Below are positions 25,692 to 34,188 of a stretch of 38,531 nucleotides of DNA, piece by piece. The DNA lies in NCBI GenBank assembly GCA_902584815.1, contig CACIBF010000011.1, forward strand, positions 1-38,531. Direction: 5' to 3'. Within the stretch, counting starts at the first letter, position 1; each line of letters opens with the position of its first letter. The position numbers were made by a program, and so were the translations under genes. The DNA comes from an uncultured Pelagibacteraceae bacterium. Lineage in GTDB: Bacteria > Pseudomonadota > Alphaproteobacteria > Pelagibacterales > AG-422-B15. Below the pieces are notes generated by a model. It did not search any database. It was not told the origin of the DNA and saw nothing but the letters and a program-made list of their open reading frames with translations.

Positions 25692-26824
25692 TCCATTTTT
25701 TCTAGTCTTGAGCTAAATGGTAAAGGAACAACCTCAACATCTCTCTCTTCGCCATCATGGTTGATATTAAAAATATCAGTTGATGATACTAGATCAATAT
25801 CTACGTATCCCAAGGCAATATTACATCCAAAATTTGGGCTATAAATACAGCTTGTAATAAATCCTTTTTTTTCAGATTTCTCATCATAAAGAGGAATTCT
25901 AGCCATATTATAACCAATCTTTTTTCCTGAAATTTTAAATCCAGTAAACTGTTTTTTTATTCCCTCATCTCTAATTTTTTTTAAAGCTTCTTTGCCTACA
26001 AAATCTGATTCCTGATCCAAGTCATAAAACTTAGGTAAGTTCAATTCAAGAGGATTTTCATCCAGGGATGTATCACCTTGGTGAGATATCATGCCCGCTT
26101 CAATTCTATCAATTTGATTAGGACAACTAGGTACAATTTTGAACTCTTTACCAGCTTCCATTAGGGAATTCCACAAGGTAGGTCCATCTATTTCTCTCGT
26201 TATATAAATTTCGTATCCAAACTGATTACTCCACCCACTCCGCGCGATAATTAAATCAATACCAAATAAGTTAGTTTCTATAAATTGATAATATTTTAAT
26301 CCCATTATTTTTGGGTCATCGTTAGTTACTTTTCGCATCAATTCTTTTGAAAGAGGACCTTGTAATGATAATGGACATGCCTCAGGTTCTGAAATACTTA
26401 CCTTATAGTTTCCAGATAATGCGACTCCTTTACACCATAAAATTGCGTCTGAGTCTGCAATACTCAACCAATACTTATTTTCATTAAATTTTAATATTAA
26501 TGGATCATTAATAATTCCTCCATTCTCATCAGTCATGAATGCATATCGACAGAAATTATCCTTGAACGTAGATAAATTTCGAGGTGTCATGTACTGAACA
26601 AATTTAGAAGCATCTTCGCCTACAATTTCCACTTGTCTTTCTGCAGCCACATCCCAGAGAGTGACATCATTAATAAGAGACTGATATTCTTGTTCTGGAG
26701 TCGTATAGCCTACAGGCATGGTCATATGATTATAAGTAGTAAAATTTGTTGCACCGTATTTTAATGTCTCCTCAAAAAATGGTGACTTTCTTACCCTTGG
26801 TGTATAGATAATTCCTTTTGACAT
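25688..26824 (-). CDS. DmdA-like aminomethyltransferase (GcvT family)
   Basis: The 378-residue protein has the GcvT fold that passes methyl or methylene groups to tetrahydrofolate. From memory, it resembles Pelagibacter DMSP demethylase DmdA (369 residues): TPFFEE-type start, TTYNHMTMP at 29-37, LWDVAAERQVEI at 57-68, YWLSIADSDAI at 118-128, ARSGWSNQFGYEIY at 194-207, and CPNQIDRIEAGMISHQGDTS where DmdA has CPN-IERIESGLLSYGNDMT. The last block differs, so it may be a paralogue acting on another methylated substrate. I chose the ATG at 26824, with AGGAT ten bases upstream, over one at 26884. It leads the 18-gene run and overlaps sco1 by 4 bp. Confidence 0.82.
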   Translation of the reverse strand: MSKGIIYTPRVRKSPFFEETLKYGATNFTTYNHMTMPVGYTTPEQEYQSLINDVTLWDVAAERQVEIVGEDASKFVQYMTPRNLSTFKDNFCRYAFMTDENGGIINDPLILKFNENKYWLSIADSDAILWCKGVALSGNYKVSISEPEACPLSLQGPLSKELMRKVTNDDPKIMGLKYYQFIETNLFGIDLIIARSGWSNQFGYEIYITREIDGPTLWNSLMEAGKEFKIVPSCPNQIDRIEAGMISHQGDTSLDENPLELNLPKFYDLDQESDFVGKEALKKIRDEGIKKQFTGFKISGKKIGYNMARIPLYDEKSEKKGFITSCIYSPNFGCNIALGYVDIDLVSSTDIFNINHDGEERDVEVVPLPFSSRLEKME

Positions 26825-26939
26825 ATTTTTTTTTATCCTATTATGATGAAACCTTTTAAAACTGATTGTAAATTTATTCAACAATTTTAATGAATTAAAA
26901 TTTACGATAACATAATATTAAATCATAAAAGAGCAAGCC

Positions 26940-27866
26940 ATGAATCAACGATATAAAAACTTTTTAGAACTACTTCAATCTGGAGAGACTATTTTATTAG
27001 ATGGTGCTACTGGATCAGAGCTTGAAAATAGAGGGGTTAAAATGGATAACTCCTGGTGTGCGACCGGGTCTCTTGAAGGTGATACACTCAAACAAATTCA
27101 TAAAGATTATATTGAAGCAGGTGCTAAAGTTATTGCTACCAATACATACGCTTCTAACAGAATGGTTCTCGAAGTAGCGGGAGTTGATGATAAATTTGAG
27201 GAAATTAACTTAAGTGCAATAAATGCTGCTCTTGATGCACGGAAAGAAACTGGTAGAGATGATGTTCTTATAGGAGGCTCTCTGTCTCATCAAATTCCAT
27301 ATGAAGATGCCTTTAAAAATCAAGAAGAGAGAGAAAATTATCGAAAAAAACTTACTCCTGAGTATTTTCAGAAAAATTTTGACGAACTTGCTTTTTTCCT
27401 AGCTGATAATGGTTGTGATTTTATTTTTTTAGAACTTATGTATCGGCCAGATAGGATTGAGATTGTTTTCGACTCTGCTAGTAAAGTTGGTTTGCCAGTA
27501 TGGGCCGGATTTTCTTCAAGGAGTATTCCAGATGGTCTCATAGCTCTAACAACTGATTATGAGTATACTTTTAAGAAAATGATAAATAATGTTAAGCACC
27601 ATAAATTAGATGCTGTTGGTATTATGCATTGTGATATCAGTGTAATAGAAGAAAGCATCAGAGAACTCAGAGAAGTTTATGATGTACCTATTATGGCTTA
27701 TCCAGAAGTCGCTGTATTTAATTTTCCAAATTATGATATGAGCAATGTTATTTCCCCAGAAGATTATTTAATCGAAGCTAAAAAATGGAAAGATGCTGGA
27801 GCTCAACTCATTGGCGGTTGTTGTGGAACAACTGTAGAGCATATAAAGTTACTCAATCAATTATAA
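26940..27866 (+). CDS. Betaine-homocysteine methyltransferase-like protein
   Basis: The family moves a methyl group from glycine betaine or S-methylmethionine to homocysteine, making methionine and, from betaine, dimethylglycine. The 308-residue protein has the start LDGATGSELENRG (20-32) and the three zinc-binding cysteines: Cys231 in GIMHCD and Cys294/Cys295 in GGCCGT. It is divergent from the DmdA-like gene across 115 bp, which must hold promoters for both. With DMGDH and sarcosine oxidase on the other side and a betaine importer nearby, glycine betaine is the most likely donor. It overlaps the convergent DMT gene by 10 bp at their 3' ends. Confidence 0.88.
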   Translation: MNQRYKNFLELLQSGETILLDGATGSELENRGVKMDNSWCATGSLEGDTLKQIHKDYIEAGAKVIATNTYASNRMVLEVAGVDDKFEEINLSAINAALDARKETGRDDVLIGGSLSHQIPYEDAFKNQEERENYRKKLTPEYFQKNFDELAFFLADNGCDFIFLELMYRPDRIEIVFDSASKVGLPVWAGFSSRSIPDGLIALTTDYEYTFKKMINNVKHHKLDAVGIMHCDISVIEESIRELREVYDVPIMAYPEVAVFNFPNYDMSNVISPEDYLIEAKKWKDAGAQLIGGCCGTTVEHIKLLNQL

Positions 27867-28771
27867 TTCTCAATACTATCAGACTTTGAAGCAAAAATAA
27901 TTTCTGCTAACCCAGCTAGTATTATTAATGAGCTTCCCAATATTTCTCGCCATCCAATGAGTTCATCAGTTAATATTGCAGCACTAAACGATCCAACGAC
28001 AATTTCAAAAAGTATAATTATTGAAAATAAACCAGCCCCTATCCTACTTGGAGCACCTAAAATAACAATATTTGTAGGGATATGAAATAAAACAGCAATT
28101 AAAAGCAGCCATGGCATCATTGTGATCCACGCATCAAATGATGGGCTTGAACCGAGATAGTCTCGTAAAAAGAATGCCTGAACTAAAGTAAATAAGCCTC
28201 CATAAAAAAAGAATGAAAACAATATAGGATATATCCCCTCTGGTTTCTTAATTTCCATTCTTACTGCTGAAGCAGCTATTAAAATTCCTCCAAAAAGAGC
28301 AATCCAGTCACCAGAATTTTTTGGAACCGGTATTATTCCATCTTGTCCAAATACTATCCAAACACCTGATAATGCCAATATCAGAGTAATATATCTGTAA
28401 ATACGTGGTAATTGTCTCAGAAAAATCATTTCAAAAATGGTTGTCCAAACTGGAGTGATATAGAAAAGAATTAACGCTCTTACGACGTCAGTTAGTAGAA
28501 AGCTATTTGCATAACAAGCAATACCTCCTCCAAATAAAAGTCCAATCAATGGATATTCTAATCCAAAGGATTGTCCTTTTGATTTCCTCCAAATTGATAT
28601 CGGAAGCAGTATTAGTAATGGAATTACCATTTGTGATATAGTAGCCCAACCTCCAGTTAAACCTCCAGATTCTAACGCTCTTTGAGGCAGCCAAAATAGT
28701 CCCCACATTCCTGCAGCAATCAACAATGCGAAACTGATTGTATAATGATATTTGTGCTTTTGATTTTCCAT
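27857..28771 (-). CDS. DMT-superfamily (EamA) transporter
   Basis: This 304-residue protein has about ten membrane helices in two EamA repeats, with the first carrying GLFWLPQRALESGG at about 24-37 and the second ending GWREILGSSLIILAGLAE. The GLFW-xPQR block suits a distinct subgroup of the family, but the substrate is unknown. It lies downstream of the glycine betaine binding-protein gene, separated by a terminator, so it is probably transcribed by readthrough or its own promoter. Its end overlaps the BHMT-like gene by 10 bp. Confidence 0.85.
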   Translation of the reverse strand: MENQKHKYHYTISFALLIAAGMWGLFWLPQRALESGGLTGGWATISQMVIPLLILLPISIWRKSKGQSFGLEYPLIGLLFGGGIACYANSFLLTDVVRALILFYITPVWTTIFEMIFLRQLPRIYRYITLILALSGVWIVFGQDGIIPVPKNSGDWIALFGGILIAASAVRMEIKKPEGIYPILFSFFFYGGLFTLVQAFFLRDYLGSSPSFDAWITMMPWLLLIAVLFHIPTNIVILGAPSRIGAGLFSIIILFEIVVGSFSAAILTDELIGWREILGSSLIILAGLAEIIFASKSDSIENYN

Positions 28772-28784
28772 TTTTAAATAAACT

Positions 28785-28821
28785 AAAAAAAAAGACCCTG
28801 TAAATATACAGGGCCTTTTTT
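28785..28821 (-). terminator. Rho-independent terminator after the betaine-binding-protein gene
   Basis: A perfect 7-bp stem CCCTGTA / TACAGGG (28796-28802 with 28807-28813) closes a 4-base loop AATA. On the minus strand it is followed by a run of nine T (28793-28785), and on the plus strand by CC and a run of six T, so it could work both ways. It lies 30 bp past the end of the binding-protein gene (28843). Confidence 0.88.
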
Positions 28822-28842
28822 AAACTTAGAGATTAGTTAAGC

Positions 28843-29847
28843 TTATGGAAGCCAATTCTTCCAATCACTCGAACTATCTTTCCATTCTTGAACAGCTTCT
28901 TCAACTGATAATCCATCATCGCCTACTCTTACAAGCATTTTTGCTTGATCGCCATTCTGAAATTTCATTTTCTTGAAGAACGCAAGAGCTTCAGCATTTT
29001 CAGGTTTTGCCATCACTTCTGGATTCATATAGTTCATGGTATAATCTTTTGGCCAGTTACTTGCGGGCCAAGATCCCATTCCACAGTCTTTCCAGTTGTT
29101 AGCCTCAGTAAAACTATCACAAGACTGGTGAGTTGGAAGTCCAACACCTACCATTTCATTCTTACCAAAGAAAAAATGAGGTTCCCAAAGATACATTAAA
29201 AATGGTTCTTTACGATCAAAAGCACCTTGCGCTTCAGCTAAAAGCGCCGTCTCAGTTCCAAGCTCAACTGCTTCAAAATCGATACCCATGATATCTAGTC
29301 TTTTCTGGTCATGACAGTTCCATCCAGCAACTGGACATCCGATCAGTCTACCTTTAGAGCCTGTTTCAACAGTAGCAAATTCAGCTTTAAATTTATTTAG
29401 ATCTTCCCAACCATTAAAATCAGGATTTGCATCCATAAAATACTTTGGAACATAGTAGTCGGAAGCTCCGATGATACCTGTTGTAAAGGCAATTACTTCA
29501 CCTGTTCCAGAATATTCCTGAACCACTTCACCATCATAATATAATGGAGCACTTAGCATCACATCATCAGCTTCAGCGTATCCAGGCCAACTTTCACATG
29601 CGAAATCTATATCGCCTGCGGCAATTGCTTCCCATAGGCCTGTGCCTGACGGAAATACAATTCTCTCAACTTTATATCCAAGTTCTTGTTCTAAAATGCT
29701 TACAGCAACCTGACATGTAATTTCACCACCTGTCCAGTCAGCTACAGCAGCAGTCAAACGTTTTGCGTTGGCAGTACCAGCTGATAGAACAAGAAAAGAA
29801 GACATTATCAAAGCTAAAAAAGCATTTGTGAAAAATGATTTTTTCAT
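28843..29847 (-). CDS. proX: Glycine betaine ABC transporter, periplasmic substrate-binding protein
   Basis: The 334-residue protein has a signal peptide (cleavage likely after ANA at residue 28) and the OpuAC/ProX-type binding fold. Aromatic residues that could cage a quaternary ammonium are visible in VADWTGGE (about 36-43), GTGLWEAIAAGDIDF, CESWPGY and LMYLWEPHFFF. A strong site AAGGGG lies just before the start. It is 120 bp from the permease gene on the same strand and ends at a terminator, so a high-level transcript of its own is likely. Other substrates such as DMSP or proline betaine are possible. Confidence 0.92.
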   Translation of the reverse strand: MKKSFFTNAFLALIMSSFLVLSAGTANAKRLTAAVADWTGGEITCQVAVSILEQELGYKVERIVFPSGTGLWEAIAAGDIDFACESWPGYAEADDVMLSAPLYYDGEVVQEYSGTGEVIAFTTGIIGASDYYVPKYFMDANPDFNGWEDLNKFKAEFATVETGSKGRLIGCPVAGWNCHDQKRLDIMGIDFEAVELGTETALLAEAQGAFDRKEPFLMYLWEPHFFFGKNEMVGVGLPTHQSCDSFTEANNWKDCGMGSWPASNWPKDYTMNYMNPEVMAKPENAEALAFFKKMKFQNGDQAKMLVRVGDDGLSVEEAVQEWKDSSSDWKNWLP

Positions 29848-29967
29848 ATTTTTATAACCCCTTAATTTTATTTTTTTATTAATGAATTATTTTAGCCTGA
29901 AAATTAAGATAATGTAAATGTATAAATGTAAGTAATAATTATATGAAAATATTATTAAAATGAGCAA

Positions 29968-32088
29968 TTATATGCCTAAAGCATCCCTTTGTTTCTTAGT
30001 CCAAGCAAGACTAATCCTGTCAATTATCATTGCTAGCAGACATATCCCTATTCCTGCAGCTAAAGCTCGTCCAGTATCAGATCTTGCTAATCCATTAAAA
30101 ACCTCTAATCCTAGACCTTTTCCACCAATCAGTGGTGTTACAATTTGCATAGCGAAAGCCATCATCACAGTTTGATTAAACCCCATTACAAGACTTGGAA
30201 TGGCAAGAGGAAACTTAATCTTTCTCAGTGTTTGTATTAGAGATCCCCCAAATGAAGTAGAAACTTCAGAATATGTACTGGAGACTTGTGAAAGTCCTAA
30301 AACTGTTAGTCTTATAATTGGTGGAATTGAATAAATAATCGTTGCGAGAAGAGCTGAAAATGCTCCTCCACCAAAAAACATTAAAACAGGAATTAGATAA
30401 CAGAAATAAGGAAGGGTCTGCATCGCATCTAAAATCACTTCATTGATGCTTTGAAAACGCTGACTATATGAAGCTAAAATTCCGATTGGAACACCAATTA
30501 AAAAACAGAACAGTACAGAAATTAAAACTGAAGACAAAGTAATCATTGCTTCAGTCCATATGTTGCATGCTCCGATAAAAAGTAATAATATAAGAGTTGT
30601 GATTGCAAACCGAAATCCAACAGATGCCCAACTTACAATGACAAGTGTACCTATGGTAAACCAATAGGGAAGGTAAGTCAGATACATATCAAATGGTCTC
30701 AATAAATATATGATTACTGAAGATCGTATGGTTTTGGTTATCGCTATAAATGTGGGATTAACAGTTAGTGCGCTCACCCCACTTGATATTTGGTCTCTTA
30801 TCGATAAATTCCAGCTTTCAGGAAATGTTCCAATCGGGGTTACATGAATGTCGTATAAATAAATTCCAATTAAAAATAATAATCCAGTAATGAAAAAATA
30901 ATGCAAATTTATGAACTGACTAAAAGCAATAGCTATTTTTTTGCTTATAAGAGATAAGACTTGCTCAAAAAAATAAGCAAAGATCCTGACTAGACCAGAA
31001 AAAATAAATGCAAAAGTAAAGTGAATATAGGTAAAAGGCTTTTCAAAAAGTCTAGCTAATGGATATATATCCCAATTTTGAGGCAGTATATAAAATTTTT
31101 GACTATCTGCAGGCAATGTTACAGTTTCTCTGCTTACAGCTTTTCCGAAACGATCGAACATTATAGCCATTAACAACACACAAAGTCCACCTTCCATTCC
31201 TGCACCAACATCAAGTTTTCTGATAGCAACCCAAATATCTGAACCAAGTCCTTGCGCTCCAATAAATGTTGCTAGAACTACGAGAGCTAATGCCATCATA
31301 ATAGTTTGATTTACCCCCATCATAATACTTGGTAACGCAAGTGGAATTTGTACTTTAAATAAAATTTGTCCCCTATTTGATCCAAAGGAAGTAGCAGTTT
31401 CAATAGTTTCATTTGGTACTTGTCGAATTCCAAGATTAGTTAGGCGAATTATAGGAGGCATAGAATAAATCATTGTCGCAAGAATAGCGGGAGCGCCACC
31501 AATTCCAAAAAAGAACATAGCAGGAATTAGATATACAAAAGCTGGCATAACTTGCATGATATCTAAAATAGGTTTCATGGTTCGTTCAAACCGATCGCTT
31601 AATGCACAACATACCCCAAGAAGTACACCTATAACAACTGATAAAAAAACTGATAAGCCCATCAATGCAAGAGTTTCCATTGCTGACTCCCATAATCCTA
31701 CCATTCCCCAATACATTGTTCCAAAAAGAATAAAGGTAGCTAGTTTAATTCCTCCAAATGCCAATGATGGAATAACTAAAAGTGCAGTAACAAAAAGCCA
31801 TGAAGAATCGATTAAGAAATCTTCGAGCAAAAAGTAGCCTTCTTTTACATAACTAGAAATCGCTCGAGTATACTCTTTTATATTGGCTTTTAAAAAATCT
31901 TCTCCCTGATTTACCCATGCAGTAAAGGTAAAGGCGTCAGTGATAAACTCTGGAAACTCAGATTTATCTTCTCCAAATGAAACTAAGATCAATGAAATTA
32001 TAATACTTAAAAGAATAATAGCGGGTACAAAGTATCCACTAAATTTTGATTGTAAACTTTGATTATTTAAATCCTGGTATAGCGCCAT
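29968..32088 (-). CDS. proW: Glycine betaine ABC transporter permease with two fused permease domains
   Basis: The 706-residue protein is about twice the usual ProW length. Two permease domains are seen. The first (about 140-320) has DIMQVMPAFVYLIPAMFFFG and the cytoplasmic EAA-loop TATSFGSNRGQILFKVQIPLA. The second (about 510-690) has the matching DAMQTLPYFCYLIPVLMFFG and STSFGGSLIQTLRKIKFPLA. Each has the PPIIRLT segment. The arrangement looks like an internal gene duplication or fusion, with a middle stretch of membrane segments. One chain could then supply both permease halves. It is divergent from the ATPase gene across 52 bp and precedes proX by 120 bp. Confidence 0.9.
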   Translation of the reverse strand: MALYQDLNNQSLQSKFSGYFVPAIILLSIIISLILVSFGEDKSEFPEFITDAFTFTAWVNQGEDFLKANIKEYTRAISSYVKEGYFLLEDFLIDSSWLFVTALLVIPSLAFGGIKLATFILFGTMYWGMVGLWESAMETLALMGLSVFLSVVIGVLLGVCCALSDRFERTMKPILDIMQVMPAFVYLIPAMFFFGIGGAPAILATMIYSMPPIIRLTNLGIRQVPNETIETATSFGSNRGQILFKVQIPLALPSIMMGVNQTIMMALALVVLATFIGAQGLGSDIWVAIRKLDVGAGMEGGLCVLLMAIMFDRFGKAVSRETVTLPADSQKFYILPQNWDIYPLARLFEKPFTYIHFTFAFIFSGLVRIFAYFFEQVLSLISKKIAIAFSQFINLHYFFITGLLFLIGIYLYDIHVTPIGTFPESWNLSIRDQISSGVSALTVNPTFIAITKTIRSSVIIYLLRPFDMYLTYLPYWFTIGTLVIVSWASVGFRFAITTLILLLFIGACNIWTEAMITLSSVLISVLFCFLIGVPIGILASYSQRFQSINEVILDAMQTLPYFCYLIPVLMFFGGGAFSALLATIIYSIPPIIRLTVLGLSQVSSTYSEVSTSFGGSLIQTLRKIKFPLAIPSLVMGFNQTVMMAFAMQIVTPLIGGKGLGLEVFNGLARSDTGRALAAGIGICLLAMIIDRISLAWTKKQRDALGI

Positions 32089-32140
32089 TTAACAAAAACT
32101 ATAGTATTACGCAAATTCTTTGATATATTATCCTGAAATT

Positions 32141-33187
32141 ATGGAAAATAACCAGAAAATAGTTTGTTCGAATATTTGGAAGCTTTTTGGGCCAAATGAA
32201 AAGAATATTTTATCAAATCTTGATGAAAATCTATCACGAAGTGAAGTACAAGAGAAAACTGGTCATGTTGTAGCAGTCAAAGATGTAAGTTTTTCAGTAC
32301 AAAAAGGTGAAACATTTGTTGTTATGGGTCTCTCCGGAAGTGGAAAATCTACTCTTGTAAGATGTTTATCACGACTAATAGAGCCTACCTCAGGGTTAGT
32401 AGAAATTGATGGTATTGATGTTACTAATATGAATAATAAAGACTTAAAAGAACTAAGACGTCACCGAATGAGTATGGTGTTTCAACACTTTGGCTTGTTT
32501 CCTCACCGGAGAGTTATTGAAAACATTGGTTATGGGTTAGAGATTAGAGGAGTTGGAAAAAAAGAACGAATAGAAAAATCAATCGAAGCCCTCAAATTGG
32601 TAGGCCTCGATGGTTGGGATCAACATTTTCCTAGAGAATTGTCTGGAGGGATGCAACAACGGGTTGGATTAGCAAGGGCTCTTGCCGTAGACCCTGAAAT
32701 TTTAATTTTTGATGAACCTTTTTCAGCTCTTGATCCATTGATTAGAAGGGAGATGCAAGATGAGCTACTGAGTATTCAAAAAATGCTTAAAAAAACAATG
32801 GTATTTATTACACATGACTTCTTAGAAGCAATTAAGATGGGAGATAATATAGCAATTATGAAAGATGGAGAAATTTCACAGGTTGGCACTCCCGAAGAAA
32901 TTGTTGCAAATCCAATTGATCAATATGTAAAAGACTTCACTGAGGATGTTCCAAAATATAAAGTATTAAGTGCTGGAAAAATTTGTCGTCAAGAAATCTG
33001 TTCTGAAACTGAAAAAACTTTCAATGAGGGGAAAAACTGTATTGAAAGTAATGCAAAAATAGATGGCTTGATGGATATGTGCTGTGAAAATGACAATACA
33101 TTTCCCGTTATTGATAGTACTACAGGAAAACTTATAGGTGAAATTGATCGCACAATTATTATGAAATCTATGACTTCAAGTAAATAA
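32141..33187 (+). CDS. proV: Glycine betaine ABC transporter ATP-binding protein
   Basis: The 348-residue ATPase powers the betaine importer. It has Walker A GLSGSGKS at 63-70, signature LSGGMQQ at 167-173, Walker B ILIFDEP at 187-193 and the VFITHDFLEA switch. The N-terminal stretch before the ATP domain (FGPNEKN...) is the ProV type. The tail (about 270-348) has a partial CBS-like domain with FPVIDSTTGKLIGEIDRTII and five cysteines in the region from 282 on (for example CCEND), more than expected. I chose the ATG at 32141 over a TTG at 32120. It is divergent from the permease gene. Confidence 0.9.
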   Translation: MENNQKIVCSNIWKLFGPNEKNILSNLDENLSRSEVQEKTGHVVAVKDVSFSVQKGETFVVMGLSGSGKSTLVRCLSRLIEPTSGLVEIDGIDVTNMNNKDLKELRRHRMSMVFQHFGLFPHRRVIENIGYGLEIRGVGKKERIEKSIEALKLVGLDGWDQHFPRELSGGMQQRVGLARALAVDPEILIFDEPFSALDPLIRREMQDELLSIQKMLKKTMVFITHDFLEAIKMGDNIAIMKDGEISQVGTPEEIVANPIDQYVKDFTEDVPKYKVLSAGKICRQEICSETEKTFNEGKNCIESNAKIDGLMDMCCENDNTFPVIDSTTGKLIGEIDRTIIMKSMTSSK

Positions 33188-33190
33188 ATA

Positions 33191-34099
33191 CTATTGCTTA
33201 ATTTCTCTTGTTAGTTTTTCTTTTAATGTGTCTCTCCAAATAATTATCATTCCCGCAAAAACAATTGCTATTACTCCAGGAAATAATTGTGAGATTGGTA
33301 ATTCATTAAAAAATAACCATCCTAATAAAAATGAAGATGGGATTCCCACATATTCAAATGTAGCAAGTTTACTTGGGGACACTAAACGATAGGCAAATAT
33401 AAAAAGTATTGCTGCAATACCTCCAAGCACTCCTGTTAATACCATTAATAGTAAATGATTATAATTTTCCACTGGTACATGATCATCTGAAATTAAGAAT
33501 AATAGAGTTGCGCCTATTATAGAGAATAGAAGAGAATAAAATTGTATTTTTGAAGTTGAATAACTATCAGGAATAAATCTTAAAACAATCATTGCTATAG
33601 AAAATAGTAGTGCGACCAATATTGGAAAGATTGAATAAATTGAAAATAAATCTGTATCGGGACGCATAATCATGACAACCCCTATAAAACCAATAACAAT
33701 TGCTAACCATCTATAAATGCCAACTTTATCACCAAGAAAAAAGATTGATAGTAGCGCGATAAAAAATGGAGAGGAAAAGGTTAAAGTGGATGCAGTAGCA
33801 AAGTCCATATTAATTATTGCTGCAAAATAAAAAACATGCATAAGCGCGAAACAAATGCCCCGCACGCAGCATATTATTATGAATCTAGAATTTAAATTTT
33901 TAAACAAACTTGAGAATTCTTTTGTAATAATGAAAACAGCAAGTAAGGGCAAGATAGCAAAACCATTTCTGAATACGTTTAACTGTGTAATGGGATATAT
34001 TTGTCCTAAACTCTTTATGATTACTCCATAAGAGTCGACACAAAAAATTCCTATAAGCGTAGCTGCTATTGCAATATACAATTTGTTCAATTTAATCAT
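33191..34099 (-). CDS. DMT-superfamily (EamA) transporter
   Basis: The 302-residue protein has about ten helices in two EamA repeats, with QLNVFRNGFAILP at about 39-51 in the first repeat and the second containing ATFEYVGIPSSFLLGWLFFNE at about 252-272, the latter typical of RhaT/EamA exporters. Substrate unknown. It converges on the ABC ATPase gene with 3 bp between them and is divergent from the Fe-ADH gene across 89 bp. Confidence 0.83.
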   Translation of the reverse strand: MIKLNKLYIAIAATLIGIFCVDSYGVIIKSLGQIYPITQLNVFRNGFAILPLLAVFIITKEFSSLFKNLNSRFIIICCVRGICFALMHVFYFAAIINMDFATASTLTFSSPFFIALLSIFFLGDKVGIYRWLAIVIGFIGVVMIMRPDTDLFSIYSIFPILVALLFSIAMIVLRFIPDSYSTSKIQFYSLLFSIIGATLLFLISDDHVPVENYNHLLLMVLTGVLGGIAAILFIFAYRLVSPSKLATFEYVGIPSSFLLGWLFFNELPISQLFPGVIAIVFAGMIIIWRDTLKEKLTREIKQ

Positions 34100-34188
34100 T
34101 GTAAAACTATATATTTTTTTTAAAATTAATAATCTTATATTGTGTCATTTAAAAGCAAATTTTTATCTATACCTTTGGAAGTATTATT

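Noticed and set aside
26825-26939. Possible SAM-responsive riboswitch before the BHMT-like gene
   Set aside because: SAM-V riboswitches are known before bhmT in Pelagibacter, but the leader here is short and AT-rich and I could not find the conserved pseudoknot pieces. A covariance-model scan would decide.
32089-32140. Clear divergent promoters between the permease and ATPase genes
   Set aside because: A promoter must lie nearby, but no -35/-10 pair was convincing in the AT-rich 52 bp.
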